A DNA stretch of 64,000 bases from Chiua virens. Lineage: Eukaryota; Basidiomycota; Agaricomycetes; Boletales; Boletaceae. The notes under the pieces are model-generated. The model saw nothing but the letters and a program-made list of their open reading frames with translations. It did no database searches and was not told where the DNA came from. Shown in pieces: positions 12,118 to 25,849 of the stretch. The stretch lies in NCBI GenBank assembly GCA_019787685.1, contig JAHNUO010000022.1, positions 124,001 through 188,000 of the forward strand. The letters run 5' to 3'. How positions within the stretch are numbered: position 1 is the first letter of the stretch; the number at the start of each line of letters is the position of its first letter. Position numbers and translations under genes: made by a program.

Positions 12118-12279
12118 ATATACTTTGTGGCCAAATTGGTTAGAAGTACCGTCGATGCACACAACGAGGTTCCTCGCGCTCCAGTGGTGTTGGCAACCAT
12201 TGCACCGAGAAGGGGAAGTCTGGAAAGATGCGTTGGTTGCTGTCCGCGAGTGGGGAGGTGGAGGGCTAGAGCTCGCCAT
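12118..12279 (-). pseudogene. DUF2235 gene relic A (first exon only)
   Basis: Starting at 12279 the minus strand reads MASSSPPPPHSRTATNASF, then a Cys-containing stretch, then RNLVVCIDGTSNQFGHK, which is exon 1 of the neighbouring long DUF2235 genes including the catalytic-domain opening. The splice donor (GTATAT) is retained, but the rest of the gene is gone: sequence homologous to intron 1 ends within a few bases, at the border of the recyclin-like fragment. This is a truncated copy of the same array as the genes at 14.4 and 20.5 kb. Confidence 0.85.
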
Positions 12280-12299
12280 GAACAATGGAAGGAGACGTG

Positions 12300-13700
12300 A
12301 GACGTGAGACGTAAGGAGTAGAGCCAGTGATGAAAACGTTCGCTTTAAATACCTCGAAAACCAGACAAATCAGATATCAAATTTGAAGAGATGGGCCTTA
12401 TGGAGGGAATCGATAACAAGACTCAGCCTGTGCGAGCAGAATCGTTTAGCCAGGGTCCACCATGTGTGTGATTCATAATTCATAGTTTCTTTACCCCACT
12501 GAAGCACGATCCGAGTTTCCAAACGAATGATCCAGCCGGCTGCATGGCCAGCTTCAAGCTTGCGGGATAAGCTGAGTGGAGTAGTAGTAAGTGCCGGGAT
12601 TCGGATGCGCCGCGATTTCCTCCGAGTCTCATTATGTAATTCCGAATTCTTCGGCACAACCTCTCTGAATCACTGGCCTCCTTGAACTGAGCGTCGCTGT
12701 TAAACTTCATTCCGAATGGTACATACATTCAATGAGTAAGTTGTTTGTACAACTAACTTTGGGTTTTTTTTTAATACACATTACTGGCAAAACGGATTTC
12801 AATCTGTGGTTTGAAATCGACGAACGAAACCCAGTCCAAATCGACCTCCGATTTTAATACCGAACCACCCTAATGATTCGTGGCGTTCATCTGAATCATA
12901 CTAGTTCGACTCGCCTCCACCGTGAGGTGGCACATCGTGCTTTCGGCTCCTACTTAGCGCAGCGTAGAACTCAACTCCCGATCACATCGAACAGTTTTCA
13001 ATCACAGTATTATACTACTTCCAGCTCACCATCGATGGGGGTGGCACCACTTCATCAAATCATACACTACTAATAATTTGACACTCTGCCTCAAATGGCC
13101 GCAGCTGTCCGGCTTGTACTGGTAAGTTTCTGTTATAGGAATCTTCCTGAACCACAGTAACCTGCCACATCGAGAACCAGAATGTGGGTTGTCTGTTCGA
13201 TCTCGACAATTTACGTCTTGTGGTCGAGCGCCCATTCCACAAGAGCCGACTCAGGTCTTCCAACTTGAAGGAATGCAATATGATCATTCATGAATGTTTG
13301 AATGTCCAGCCGACTTGTAGTATGTTTCCTAATCTGGTGGGACAAACCAGGTAATTCACATTAGTGCAGCATAACCGCCATCGATCTATCCCTCTGTCTT
13401 CCAAATTATGATCTGGCGCTTGCAGCAAAGCTACTTATCAGAGAAATTTCCGGTGCGGTGTCCATCGGAATCGGTAACACATTTCCAATCCAGCTGTAAC
13501 ATGCCTCGGTTTCCGAGAGCAACTTCCGCATCTTCACGTTGGAAAGAGGTTTGTGAGTCTGATATTAGGAATGCCCTAACCTCATCCCGCATTGGGCCGA
13601 TCCAGTCATGTTGTCAGAGTCAAGTTTGCAGTTCAACTTACGCCATCCCCGGGCCAGGATTCTGTCTCCACCCTGAATAAACCTCGGACCGCTTTCCTAC
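12300..13700. repeat. Duplicated 5' flank of the DUF2235 unit (copy near relic A)
   Basis: By eye this stretch aligns in order with 25850-27250. Shared landmarks are an ACCATGTGT...CATAGTTTC segment (12460/26035), CTGCATGGCCAGC (12540/26091), AACTCGCCTCCATCGTGAGG-like sequence (12911/26444), a GGTC...CAAGGAATGCAATATG-like sequence (13253/26799), and a CATCCCGCATTGGG sequence (13585/27077). Identity is patchy with many indels, so the duplication is old. No gene is evident inside. Confidence 0.7.
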
Positions 13701-14390
13701 CTCGGCGGAGACATCCTATCTTCCACCATGATTGACGCATGTATACCCCTAGTCTCAGGGATTTTGCACATTCAGGTGTTTTATTTAGGGTACCCGAGTG
13801 CCAGTGCCGATGCCAACGGCTCACAGGCAGTTTGAAAAACTCGTTGAAATTGGCTGTCCCGAAAACGTATCGGGAGAGCACACAGCCAGTAGCGCATCAG
13901 CTTTTATGCCTCAAAAACTTGGACTCCAGAACGAGCTTCCTCTGTGTTTCATGGAGATCTGTTGCCGATGTGCACGTTAAATCGAACCGTTGAACAGCCC
14001 TAGAATTCTGAGTCGTTTAGCATCGCTCACCCAAGACCGGACATCTCATAACCATTGGCAGTGAGCTCGTTTCTGTTGAGGATAGTATTCGGATTTGACC
14101 GAGAAGTTGGCTAGGTTGGACTGAGGTTGCGTAGACCACTAATAATACGTTGAAGTTGCTAGTGCTGCATGCAGTTTTACTCGCCACATTTCAAGTAGGT
14201 ACTACGTACATAGCCGATGCACATGCAGTAAGGTAACCGGATTCACTAATTTATCAAGTCATTGAACACGCGATTGCGAAATAATGACACCAGCAAGTTA
14301 TGCTGCAAAGCGATTGGAAGACTGGGAATACTAGAGTCCAAAATAGATACCCCTTCGTGTGCCAATTCCTCGAACAAGAACCCTCACTCA
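13701..14390. other. No recognisable gene
   Basis: Only overlapping short ORFs without known motifs are seen between the duplicated flank and the end of the first long DUF2235 gene. Confidence 0.4.
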
Positions 14391-14394
14391 CGAC

Positions 14395-17300
14395 TCATTG
14401 CATCAGCATTGTTCCGACAGTCCGAGAGTTCTCACTTTCATGTCCGCCGCTAGAAGTACCTTCATGACCAGGGCCGGACCCAATTTGTATACCCGCTGCC
14501 ACATGGCTGCCGGGGGGTGCCTCGCCTACGTGCACGTCTTGTGCACCTTCAGTTCCGTGTCTACTATGTCCCCTACCCCCACGCAGGCTGTTCAGGATAC
14601 GCATATCCTCATTGTGTATCAAAATGTGCTTGAAAAAGCTAGACATTTATCAACGTCAGTTCGCCCTGTTAACCAAACATTTGGAGATGTAGTACGCACT
14701 CGTACACTCGGACGGAAACGTAAACTGGCGCGAACACTACCACAGCGAGGACGGCGAGAGTAGACACGCCGAGCAAGGCTGGGAGGAAGCTCACCACTGC
14801 TACTGTCCTATCGCGGACCAATGTGACCAAACGGTTCCAGTGCCGAATGTGAGGCAGCACGGCATCCCCGACTGGCATGAGACCTTCCTCTGACAGTTCT
14901 TCGTCTACGGCTTTGATCATCTTGTCGAGCATGTCAACGACGTCGCCTGAAAGGTTCAAAGGAAGACTTTTCAGTGTCTATCCCCTATACGAAAGGCCTG
15001 CCTCCTCACCTCGATTTGGTGTCTTGATATGCCATGCCGATGTGTCTGTCTCGTCAAGCAAAGTGCCAGACAGATACAGATGCTTCAAACTGCCATATTG
15101 AATCGTCTCGCGTGTGATGTGCCGCAGTTCCGCTAAAAGAACACACCGTCAGTTGTAACACCTTTGCAAGACGGTGGGAAGATACTTGCGATTCTGAACC
15201 AGGATGCGCAGCGCGCATGCGGGTCCCAACATCCAAGAAGGTGGCCTGACTGGCGCATCTGGTGGGGTGGGTGAGGCATGAGACCCAGTCATTGTCGCAA
15301 CAGGTTGTGATTGAGCTTCGCTAGGGGAGGTTGGGTTCGTTGGGGATGCGATGGAGGAAGCCAGTTGGATGGGCAAGTAACCTTCAGGGAGAAGCATCTC
15401 GACGATGTCAATAATCCGAGGGCGGATGGCTGCTACACCATGATCTGAAGTCACAGAACGTTAGTGGGGATACTCAGGATGGGAGTAGCACATACTCGTT
15501 TGAACCAAGGCTGACAGAATCGTCACCCCTGCTTTCTGCGCCTTCCATACCGGTTTCCGTAGGTGCTCCAAGCTCTTTTCGACCAGCTCGCGAGTCCAGG
15601 GTCCGTCTTCGTCTGGAGATTGTTTTAGCGACACGCTGAAATCAGTATCAATGTTCCAAAACATACCAAAAGACCGGAAGATATCCAAGCAAATCAGGCT
15701 CGTTCGAATTTCCTTCGGCTTCCCCTTTCCCAGCTTCATATTGAGAACCTCTGTGATATTGTAATCCTTGATCATTTTCCGCAGGCCGGCTAATCCAGAC
15801 GAATCAGTACACAGTTCTACACCGAAAACATAACAAGTATTTCGTTACCATGTTGCATAAAGTCTCCAAAAATCTGGAACCCTTCCACCGGACCCACAGC
15901 GTCGTCGAAATAGTCCAGCCGTAGCATACCCACAATGTTTTTTGGGAGGTTCTCATTCTCTTTTATGAACTGCATCATGTCGTCTGATACGATCTTCAAT
16001 CCCACAACACCTATTGCAAGAGATTTCACTCACCATATTTCATACATGTAGCTAACGCGTAAGCAGCGAGTAACGCACTTTCTTTGCGTTGCAACTGGTT
16101 GATGAACACATCCAAGAGGTGGATCTCGCGTAGATAGTTGCGAATGATCGTGGCTGATCAACGCTGAGCCCACAGCTTTGCACCGACGATGCTAGACTTA
16201 CTCTCGCAAAGTTTCAAAAGAGTCATCGTCGATGCCGTGCGCTCCCGAACATTCCCATTCCGAACGGCCCTCGTCAGTTCACCAATGAGTTTTCTGTGTT
16301 GAACACTCAGGTTCTCAGCATCTAAGGCAAAAGATTCGACGGTCAAATCCTGTCAGAGAGGTGTTGATGAATGTCGCTTACCAAGACCGAAGAGTCGACG
16401 CAAAATTTGTTGCCCAGGATCCATACCTCCAGTTTCATCGCCTGAATTGCGTCGTTCGGGCTGCAAGCGGACTAAGGCGCTTGCAAGATTAGCTCTAACA
16501 TTTGCACTCCGAATATTTAATTGCTCTAAACGAAGAAATGAGTCAGCAATAAATCTAAGAAAGAGCGGCTTACGTTGTTGTTCTTGAGGATCATATAAGG
16601 CGAGCAGTATTTCAACAGCAAGGAGACCGACAAGGCCTTCTTTCCTTTTCGCTAACTGCCTGAGTCTAGGCTTCACTGCGGAACACACGTGCCTCGCTAT
16701 TGTCATACGTCACTGCCCGTTTACTGCAGCTCATACTCAAGGTCCGATACTCACCCTCCGGAACCTCCTGAGCTGAAATTCGTGCCAGCGTCAATATCAT
16801 GCGCAATGCGGCAGTCAGAAGGTGCGAGTCTGCGAGAAGTGAGATGGTTCCATTTAGTGTGGATGACAGGAGACGTCCTTACTGTCCATCTCCAATATTC
16901 GAGAAAGCCTTGACACCTCTGAATTCGGATAATTGGCACCGAGTTTCTCAATGATAGTCTTCCGTGTGTCTTCTAATAGAGTACGAGTGAGAATGCGAAC
17001 GCGAATTGCGGCGACTGGGAAACGCACCACACTGCAACAGGCAAATCAGGCCATCCATTGCCTGTCCAAAGTTACCACCTGACTGGCTAACGATCGCATC
17101 TAATAACGTTACGAGAGTTTCTAAGACCTCCTCAGTGAGGAGGCGCTCTCGCAAAACCGGATGTCTCGTCAGGGGTCTCAGCAAAGCGACTACTCTCGGA
17201 CCGTCTCTGTGCTTGTGCGCAGCCAGAATGGCACGCAGTGACTGCTTTGCGTCATCAAATATATCTTGGGAGAGCTTGATGTGAGTCGGCGCAGGACTCT

Positions 17301-19436
17301 CTGGGAGTGTGTCTGGACCGCAAGCTATCACAAAATACCCATCACTATATGCCTACAGCTAGAGGTGGGACACTCACATGCTTCATAATAAGCAATAATG
17401 GTAACAAGCCTCACGAGCGGTACGCAATCACGGTTGTATATGAGCTTCGTAAACTGCTCTTGCCAATTAGGTACGTTCCTGACACATTTTTTCCCTTCCT
17501 CTGAAAGCGCAGGTGCCATGAATATCCAGAGATTGAAGCGGAAAAGAAGTCATACCGAATCTCAACATGAACAACAACCTGTCAAGGTAGATTGGCGCAA
17601 CCCCTTGCTGACCACTCAAGTATCCCAGGAGTGCTTGTGCAGCAGTGTCGTCGAACAGCCCCGTCTCCCAAATTTGGTCGTTCAATTTTGTATCTTCAGC
17701 GCGTATGATGGGTATGTCAAACCCATCTCCAAACATTGCTTGTGGCTTATATGAATTCGCATACAGAATGGAAGCATGAACCTTTTGACCAGGTATGATA
17801 CGGCGGGGCTGCAACCGATGTAGGCTAGAAAGCACGAGATTAGTGACATGAACTTGAACGAGTAATCCATGGCGAGTCTCACCGCCGAGCATCTTCACCA
17901 GAACCACTGAAGGACACTTGATATTTGATGGGCATATACTCGACGACTCGCCATGCGCCGCGCATCGAATTACTAGTGCCGAAATCAAGATCATCTGGAA
18001 CCCAGACTATGTCTGTTGGCTGTAGTTTGAGGCCACTTGCTGTTGCTTCTCGCCGCATCCACAGAAGTGAGACGTTCCCGGCCTGATGAGACTTCCCGGG
18101 TCTGTTTGTACTACCTCTGGCAAAATATATCAGCGACGTAGAAATGAACTTGAATGACGAACTCACACATCTGAATGACAACCAGCGAACCAAACCTCCT
18201 TGATCTCAGTACTTCCATTTTTCTTTCCCATAGAGGAATCAGTCCGATTGTCATTGATGGTGAATTGGCGTCGTTCGCTGGTAGGGCTTGCGACGTGTTC
18301 AATGTCCGAGGAAACAATATACTTGGATTTCCCGCCGTCCGTCTGAGAATTCATTTCGTGGAAATATTCTGGCATGAACTTGACCCGAAGTTCGTCAAGA
18401 GCGAGCGCGTGTCGGAAATGGCACGCATGTGCTGCGGACGAGGAAGTCGAAAGGAAAACGTCACCCCTTATAAGCCCCACAGACGAGACAGTATCCCTGA
18501 CCGAGATCAACTTCAGGTGCGTTCGGGTAGTAAATTGAAATTGGATTACCAGACGCCGACAAAGTGCACCTTTTGGTCTTTCCAGGAAAATGTATTCTTG
18601 AACTCCCTGGCGATCTGCCTCGTCTTCGGCTTTCCCGAACGAATCAGTTCAAAATGATCATAAGCCCTGTCCGAGGCGTATTTGTCAAGCTCGTGTACGG
18701 ACATAACAGCAACTCACGTTCCGATCTGTTTCTCTGTGGGTGTCCTTATCAAGCCGACCTGATATACATTTAATCCAACTGAATGATCCCAAAATGTGTC
18801 TCTTCATACCTCGTGTATCATTCCCGCTAGAACTCGGACTTGATATGCACCCCGAGAGAAGCCTAATGCCGCATCAACATTAGCTGCGTGCAATGCGAGG
18901 ACAAACTCGACTTACCAAATAGGTATATTTGGTCTCCCTCTTGATACGTTCGTGCCAGCCAGCCATACGCATCCTTGACAATCTCCTCCATATTCCTATA
19001 GTCGTATACATTAGTTTGCAGCGTTGGGGATTGTGACAAGTACGAACCACGCAACTGCCATGTCAAATTTATCGGAGAATGCTCGCTCCATACGTTCAAA
19101 GACATGCATCGATTTTGGACGTGTGCCAATTCCGCTCGAATAATACGCGAATTGCTCTGGACTTGACGTTTCCAGCTCAATCTTGGCGAACAGTTTGACC
19201 ACATTGGTATTCTGACCATAAGAGTGAGTAGAGACGTTGAAGAATAGCATGGACATTACGTTATGGCCGAATTGGTTAGAAGTGCCATCGATACACACTA
19301 CAAGATTCCTCGCATTTTCCTTATGTCGAGCATTACACTGGGTGCATCTAGAGGGCAGTGCCGGGAGAGATGACTGGATTGTCGACCTGGGCACATGTTC
19401 AAGACGAGACGAAGTACTAGGGCTCTCCGTGACCAT
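14395..19436 (-). CDS. DUF2235 protein with helical-repeat tail and C-terminal membrane segment (copy B)
   Basis: ATG at 19436. Exon 1 ends RNLVVCIDGTSNQFGHN; exon 2 opens NTNVVKLFAKIE. Later exons give FSRGAYQVRVLAGMIHE (the GxSxG-like nucleophile of the alpha/beta-hydrolase fold), VHFVGVW-DTVSSVG, and HACHFRHALALDELRVKFMP, then WFAGCHSDV. These are the standard DUF2235 blocks, related to bacterial Tle1-type phospholipases. From about 17.5 to 15.1 kb come many exons rich in helix pairs (for example RDGPRVVALLRPLTRHPVL), which look ARM/HEAT-like. A hydrophobic stretch FLPALLGVSTLAVLAVVVFA near 14750 is a probable membrane anchor. The last exon (near 14630) ends at 14395. There are more than 20 short exons and no lesion was seen. 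Substrate and role are unknown. Confidence 0.85.
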
Positions 19437-19439
19437 GAG

Positions 19440-20520
19440 TGGAACGAGAACTTATGATAGGAAAGACCGTAGACTGCCGCACGTCAGGTGCGCGCGCTCA
19501 AATAGCGTTGCAACGCCAGGAATCAGATTCCACAGCTCCACAGCGAGGGATACGCCTTGCAGCTGGGATCCACAACAAGGACAGCACACGTGTGAAGCGA
19601 AAAAGGGATTCAACACACGGTAATGTGCACGATCATTCTCGACTTCATTCCCTCGTCAGTTCACCGATGGTCCTGTTGAGCAAAAGATGATTAGTTGAGT
19701 ATTCGACCAGGCCTCAGTTACTCAGAAAGCTGTAGCTCGTACTAGTAGTACTTCCGCGATCATGTCTGGCCGTTCGAGGGCAACCTCTAAGAAGAGCGAC
19801 AAGAAAAGGTGTAACCCAGTTGCCGACTTACGTTCGCCATGGTGTTGAGTGGTGTCCTGCAAGGCTCCCGCATGTTCAACTTGCGGAGCACAGCGAGATG
19901 AGACTGGCAACTAAGCCATATATGACCGTCAGCCAATAGAAGAGTAGAATGATAGAATGCTTCAAGTTCAAGTCAGTGTGGCTTTAATTGTCAACTTCGG
20001 GATCTTGACATGACAAGTGTGACCTGTAGAGTAGGAAGGAACATGAAAAGCACCTTGAGCCTGCTCGTGTTGTTCGACGCTGTCAATGATCGAACTTATA
20101 ACATCAAACTTTAGATTCCCCAGATCGAGATTCAAGACTTACCCTCAAAATAGCTAGAAACATGTCTCCCGTAGACATACCACTAGGTATAATTCTCCCA
20201 GTGTCGTCGTTCCTAAGAGTCACAGTGTCGAGTCAGACTCGGAGTTGCCAGACTTTCGAAACGCGTACTACCGAGTCTAAATTGTCGCCGAGTCCGAACT
20301 GAGCCGTGCCGATGCTTACTACTCCGTTTGGACATGTTAGGCACTACTACTACACTCGGGGGGCGACCTGCCAATCATGATGGCGACCTCAAAGTAAACA
20401 CGACATCTGCTACTAATTTAAAGTGTGATGTGCAATGAACAGCGATAAATTAATGTGCGGATGCGTTAGGCCATGCTGCATGTAATATGCCTTGTCGATG
20501 CTGGAATCTCATAGGCCTCA
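19440..20520. other. Intergenic region between DUF2235 copies B and C
   Basis: This holds the promoter of copy B and the 3' end of copy C. Unlike the flanks of relic A and copy C, it does not obviously share the duplicated 5' flank. No coding gene is recognised. Confidence 0.45.
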
Positions 20521-20523
20521 CTC

Positions 20524-23500
20524 TCAGCTCGTTGCAATCATTTCCTCCGCATTGCCGTCACGGAGCATACCCATACCGATAGTTTCGACATCTTGGGAGG
20601 CTTCGCCGTGTGCACTTGTGGCTTCCACCCCAGCAGCAGCGATCAAATGAGCCTCACCTCCGGCGTGCTCGCGCTGACCAGTAGGTCCATTATCCCCACT
20701 CCTCAACATGTTATGGACAGTTCGAATGCGTGCCACCACCCGTTTGGAGAACCTTGGCATTCATCTGCATCAGTATCTCTACAGAAAGGACGAAACCCTA
20801 TACTCACTTATACGCTCGACGAGGGACGTAAATTGGCACTGCCACGAGCAAGGCTAGGACGCCAAAGGTCGAGATGCCAAGGACAGCTGGAATAACTGAG
20901 AGCGTCGTTATTGTCCTGTCGCCAAGTAGGGTGACGAGGCGGTTCCAATGCCGGATATGGGGTAGGACGGCGTCCTCAATCGACTTGAAACCTTCGTCTT
21001 CCGGATCTTCGTCGACAATTTTGATCAACTTGTCGAGCATATATATGACATCCGCTGAAAAGAGCATTGAATGTCTAGTCCATCGTTATGGAAGAACAAA
21101 GCCGGCTCACTTCGATTTGGAGTGTTGATGCGCAATGACGATGTATCTTTACGGTAGACTAGTGCGCCAGTGAGATGCAGATTCTTCAAACTACTGTACT
21201 GTAGGCTCTGGCGCAATGTATCCCGTAGTTTCCCTTAAAAAATCACGTTATTACGCCAGTTCCAATGCATTCAAAGACGGGCGATAACACTTACTATTGC
21301 GCACCAAAACACGTAGGGCGCATGCAGGTCCCATCATCCACGGAAGTGGCCTGGGCCACGGTTCTTCACTTTCATTGACAGAAGTCGCTGTGAATTTTCG
21401 TGAAAAAACTTGCGGGACCGGTAGGGTCTTCTTCAGAATCATGTGGGCCTTGTGGGCCACATTTGATGAAGTACGCGACCGAGGGCCTGCGGACTCTGAA
21501 ATGGTCACAACTGGCTGCGATTGAGGTTCGCTTGGGGAAGTCGCAGCGGATGTCCCTGCCACAACCTCGATCGGCGAATTACTCTTCGGGGGAGTAGTAT
21601 CAGCTTTTGGGACTCCATCCGTGGGTGACCGAAGACCCGCAGATTCTGTGCTAGCCTCAATTGACTGCCTTTTTGTTGAAGAGGTAGCGCTCGCTGCGGA
21701 TGCCTCTGAGGGAGCCCGCAGTCGGTAATCCGGTGGAAGCAGCATCTCGACGATCTTGAGGATCTGAGGCTCGATGACTGCTACGCCATGCTCTTAAATC
21801 GCAAACAGTCAGAGGAAGTGCTCATGAGGACAAAGGTACATACCCGTCTGAGCCAACGCAGAGAGGATTGTTACCCCTGCTTTCTGCTCTCCCCACGTTG
21901 ATTTCCGTAAATGTTTCAAGCTCTTCACGACAAGTTCGTGGCTCCAGCCCTCTTGCGTATCTAGGGATGTTTTAGCTCTGAAACAGTAACGTCAACCCGA
22001 AACGCACTAAAGGACCGGAATATATCCAGACAGATAAGGCTCGTCCTGATTTCCTTCGGCTTTTGCCCTCCTAGCTTCTCGTTGAGAATATCTGCGATGG
22101 GGTACTTTTCAATTTTTTTCCGCAGTTCCTCTAGACCGGATGGATCAGCGTGCGAACCACATCACCAACAATGAAACAACCATTACCGTGTTGCATAAAG
22201 CTTCTGAAGATATCAAACCCTTCAACTTGGCCCACGGCATCATCAAAATAATCCTCTCGTAGCATGCCCACGATATTTTTCGGAAGGTTATCGTTATCCA
22301 TGATGGAACTCGTCATGTCATCTTGGATGATTCTTAGCTAAGCGGGTCCTACCTACCTACGATTGTACTCACCATATGTTAAGCAGATAGCCAACGCATA
22401 TGCAGCAAGGAGCGCACTGCCGTTGCGTTTTAGCTGCTCGATGAATGTGTCCAATAGCTTGATTCCACGCAGGTATTCACGAATAACCTTGGCTGAAGAA
22501 CAATGAACTCGTATCATTGCATTTCCGACACTAAACTTACATTCAAATAACTTCAATACGGTCATCGTTGAAGCAGTACGTTCCCGAGTACTGCCATGCT
22601 GAATGGCCAGCTTCAACTCTAGAATGAATTTCTTCTGTTCACTTTTGAGTGTTGGAGCGTCTAGTGTGAAGGGCGTTATGGTTGGTCTCACTGATGACGT
22701 TCTTATAGAATTCACTCACTTAGACCGAAGAGCCGACGCAAGGTCTCTTGGCCGGGATCCACGTTATCACCACTTCCGTCACTTGAATCGCGCCCGCCAT
22801 GCTTTAAACGCACTAAAGGACTTGCGAGATGAACTTGAAGATTCGCACTGGAGTCACCTGAACCTTGTATGTTTGGGTTCAAGCGGACCAGAACATTTGC
22901 AAGATTAGCTCGAACGTTCGCATTGCGAATGTCCAGTTGCTCTAAAACGGCAACGTCTAGTACGAACACAAATCCAAGGAGGTATGGCTCACCTTGTTCG
23001 TTCGGAGTCTGTTGTTCGTTCGGATCATATAGAACGAGTAATATTTCAACAGCTAAGGAACCAACGGGTCCCACAGCTTTCTTCGCCAATTCTCGGAGCC
23101 TAGGTTTCACACTAATGCACAGTTCTTTCGCTGTCATCGCATATTACTATCGGATTGCTCCCGTTCGATAGCAAGGCGGAGAAAACCTACCCTCCGGGAA
23201 GCGTGCCAGGGTCAATACCATGCGCAGCACAGCAACAGTTGAAAGATGCGAGTCTGATTAAAATGATTCAGCATCGTGTTCTTGATTGAGAGTGACATCC
23301 TCACCGTTAACATCCAATATTCGCGAAAGCCTAGACATGCCCCGAGTGGAATCCGGAGAAAATTCTGCCAACTTCTCAAACATAGTTTTTCGCGTGTCCT
23401 CTGATGGAATATGGATGAAAAGGTAGATGCACGGCAGCTGACAACGTACTGGACTGCAATAGATAGGTCAAGCCGTTCATCGCCAGTCCAAAATTCATGC

Positions 23501-25833
23501 CAGATTGCTTGACGTTCTCGACAGTCTTGTCCAGTAATCTCACCAGAATACTCAAGGTTTCCGGGTTGAGAAGCTTCTCTCGCAAAATTTGATGTCTTGT
23601 CAGGGGTGCCAAAAGAGCGACTACCCTAGGGCCGTCTGGATGTTTGTCTGCACGCAGAACATCCTGCAGAGCTACCATGGCGTCTTGAAATATACCTTCA
23701 GGAAGTTCTTCATGGAGCGGCATACACTGGGTCTGTGCATCCGCTTCGCAAACTATCACAGAGGGCTGTCACACATGATGTACGGTTAAGCAATCTTGAA
23801 GGCTCACAGGCTTCATAATATGCAACAATGGTGACGAGCTTGACGAGTGCCGGACAACCAGGCTTGGTCATGAGATCCTTAAGCTTGGGCTTCGATCCGT
23901 CCACTTTTCTGACGCGTTCCCTCCCTTCCCCTGAAAATGGAGGTAGAGTAATTATCTACGGATCTTCGAGGCAAAAGAAGACTTACCGAATCTTAGCATG
24001 AACAACAACCTATCAAGATATATTGGCGCAACTCCTTGCGTACCACCCAAACGTTCCAGTAGCTGTCTTGCTGCCGTGTTATCGAACAATTCCGTCTCCC
24101 AAATCGAGGGATCCAATGGCGTGTCCTCGAGTCCAGGGAGTATAATTGGCATGTCAAAACCATCTCCCAGCGTCGCTTGTGGCCTGTACGCATTTGAATA
24201 CAAAATGGAAGCATGGACCTTTTGACCGGGTATGATACGACGTGGTTGTGCGCGATGCAGGCTGCCGGGTGCGAAATCAGCGACCCAACTTAGCAAGATA
24301 CCATATAGTCTCACCGTCGCTCGTTTTTCCCAGCGCCGCTGAAGGAGACCTGGTGCCTAACGGGACAATATTCGATTGCTCGCCATCCATAGTTCATGGA
24401 GTCACTGATCCCAAAATCAAGATCATCCGGTACCCAGACCATATCTGTCGGCTTCAGCACAAGGCCGTGCTCTGCAGCTTCTCTTCGCATCCACAAAAGC
24501 GAGACATTTCCAGCTTGATGAGAATTCCCTGGTCTGTTCTTGCCTCCTCTGTGTGAAGTATATCAGGATTGTGGAGGTAGGTATCGAATGCGTGCTCACA
24601 CATCTGAATGACTACCAGCAAACCAGACTTCCTTGACATCAGGAATCGTGCTATTCTGTTCTCTAGAGGAGGCAGTCGATGCGGTACTGTCGCTGACGGC
24701 AGGTTCGCCACAGTTAGAGTTCCTGTCATCAGGGAGAGAGTTCATCTCGCGGAAATACTCTGGCATGAACTTGACCCGACGTTCGTCGAGAGCGAGTGCA
24801 TGCCGGAAATGGCAAGCATGCGCGGCAGACGACGAGGTCGAAAGGAAGATATCTGCCTTCACAAGTCCCACGGAAGAGACAGTATCCCTGGCACGCGTCA
24901 GTTAAAGACACTAACCCCAGTGACCTATGACATGAACCTTACCATACACCGACAAAGTGCACTCGGAGCTTTTTCCAGGAAAATGTCTTCTTGAATTCCC
25001 TGGCAATCTGCCTTGCCTTCGCCCTTCCCGACTGCATGTCTTCGTAATGATCGTAAGCTCTGCGCAATGTCTGGATGTCAGAATCAGACATGGAGATTAA
25101 CCATTACTCACATTCCAATTTGTTTCTCCGTCGCCGTCTTTATCAAGCCAACCTAACAAATTTCTTCAGCGAGGTGGTCAAAAAGGTAATTTAACCGCTC
25201 CTGTACCTCGTGTATCATCGCCGCCAGAACCCGTACCTGATATGCACCCCGAGAGAAACCTAAAACAATCTAGATATAGCGGTGGAAACTACGACAAGAA
25301 ACCCAACTTGCCAAAGAGGAATATCCGATCCCCTTCCTCATACCTCTGCGCTAGCCACCCATACGCATCTTTGACGATTTCTTCCATATTCCTATCGTCA
25401 AGTATTTTATACTTTGAACAAGGGGATAATTGTAAATACACACCATGCGATCGCCATGCCGACTTTATCAGTGACCGCTTTTTCCACCCGACTGAACATG
25501 GGTAGCGATTTAGGGCTCGTGCCAATTCCACTGGAATAATAAGCATGTTGCTTTGGAAGGTGTGTTTGCTCTGGATGAGACATTTCCGAGCCCTCGTTGA
25601 GATCGGCGAATAGTTTTACTATATTGGTATTCTGCGTATTGGTGAGCTGGGAGAGCAAGGCAGGAAGTAAAACAATGTACATTCTGACCAAATTGGTTGG
25701 AAGTTCCGTCGATGCACACGACGAGGTTCCTCGCGCCATCGTTATGTTGGCAACTGGTCTGGGAAGACGAAGTCTGGTGAGATGTGTCGGTTGGTGACCG
25801 CGAGTGGGGGGACGAAGAGCCAGGATTATCCAT
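20524..25833 (-). CDS. DUF2235 protein with helical-repeat tail and C-terminal membrane segment (copy C)
   Basis: ATG at 25833 (MDNPGSSSPHSRSPTD), with exon 1 ending RNLVVCIDGTSNQFGQN. The exon order follows copy B: NMEEIVKDAYGWLAQRYEEG, FSRGAYQVRVLAAMIHE, VHFVGVW-DTVSSVGLVKAD, HACHFRHALALDERRVKFMP, WFAGSHSDV. The linker has PRRIIPGQKVHASILYSNAY, and the repeat region runs to about 21.2 kb. A hydrophobic segment near 20.87 kb (VIPAVLGISTFGVLALLVAV) matches the anchor in copy B. The last exon joins through an intron with donor GTGAGT near 20807 and acceptor near 20749 (KFSKRVVARIRTVHNML) and ends at 20524. Splice positions are conserved with copy B. The protein appears intact. Confidence 0.85.
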
Positions 25834-25849
25834 AAGCAATGAAAGGAAA

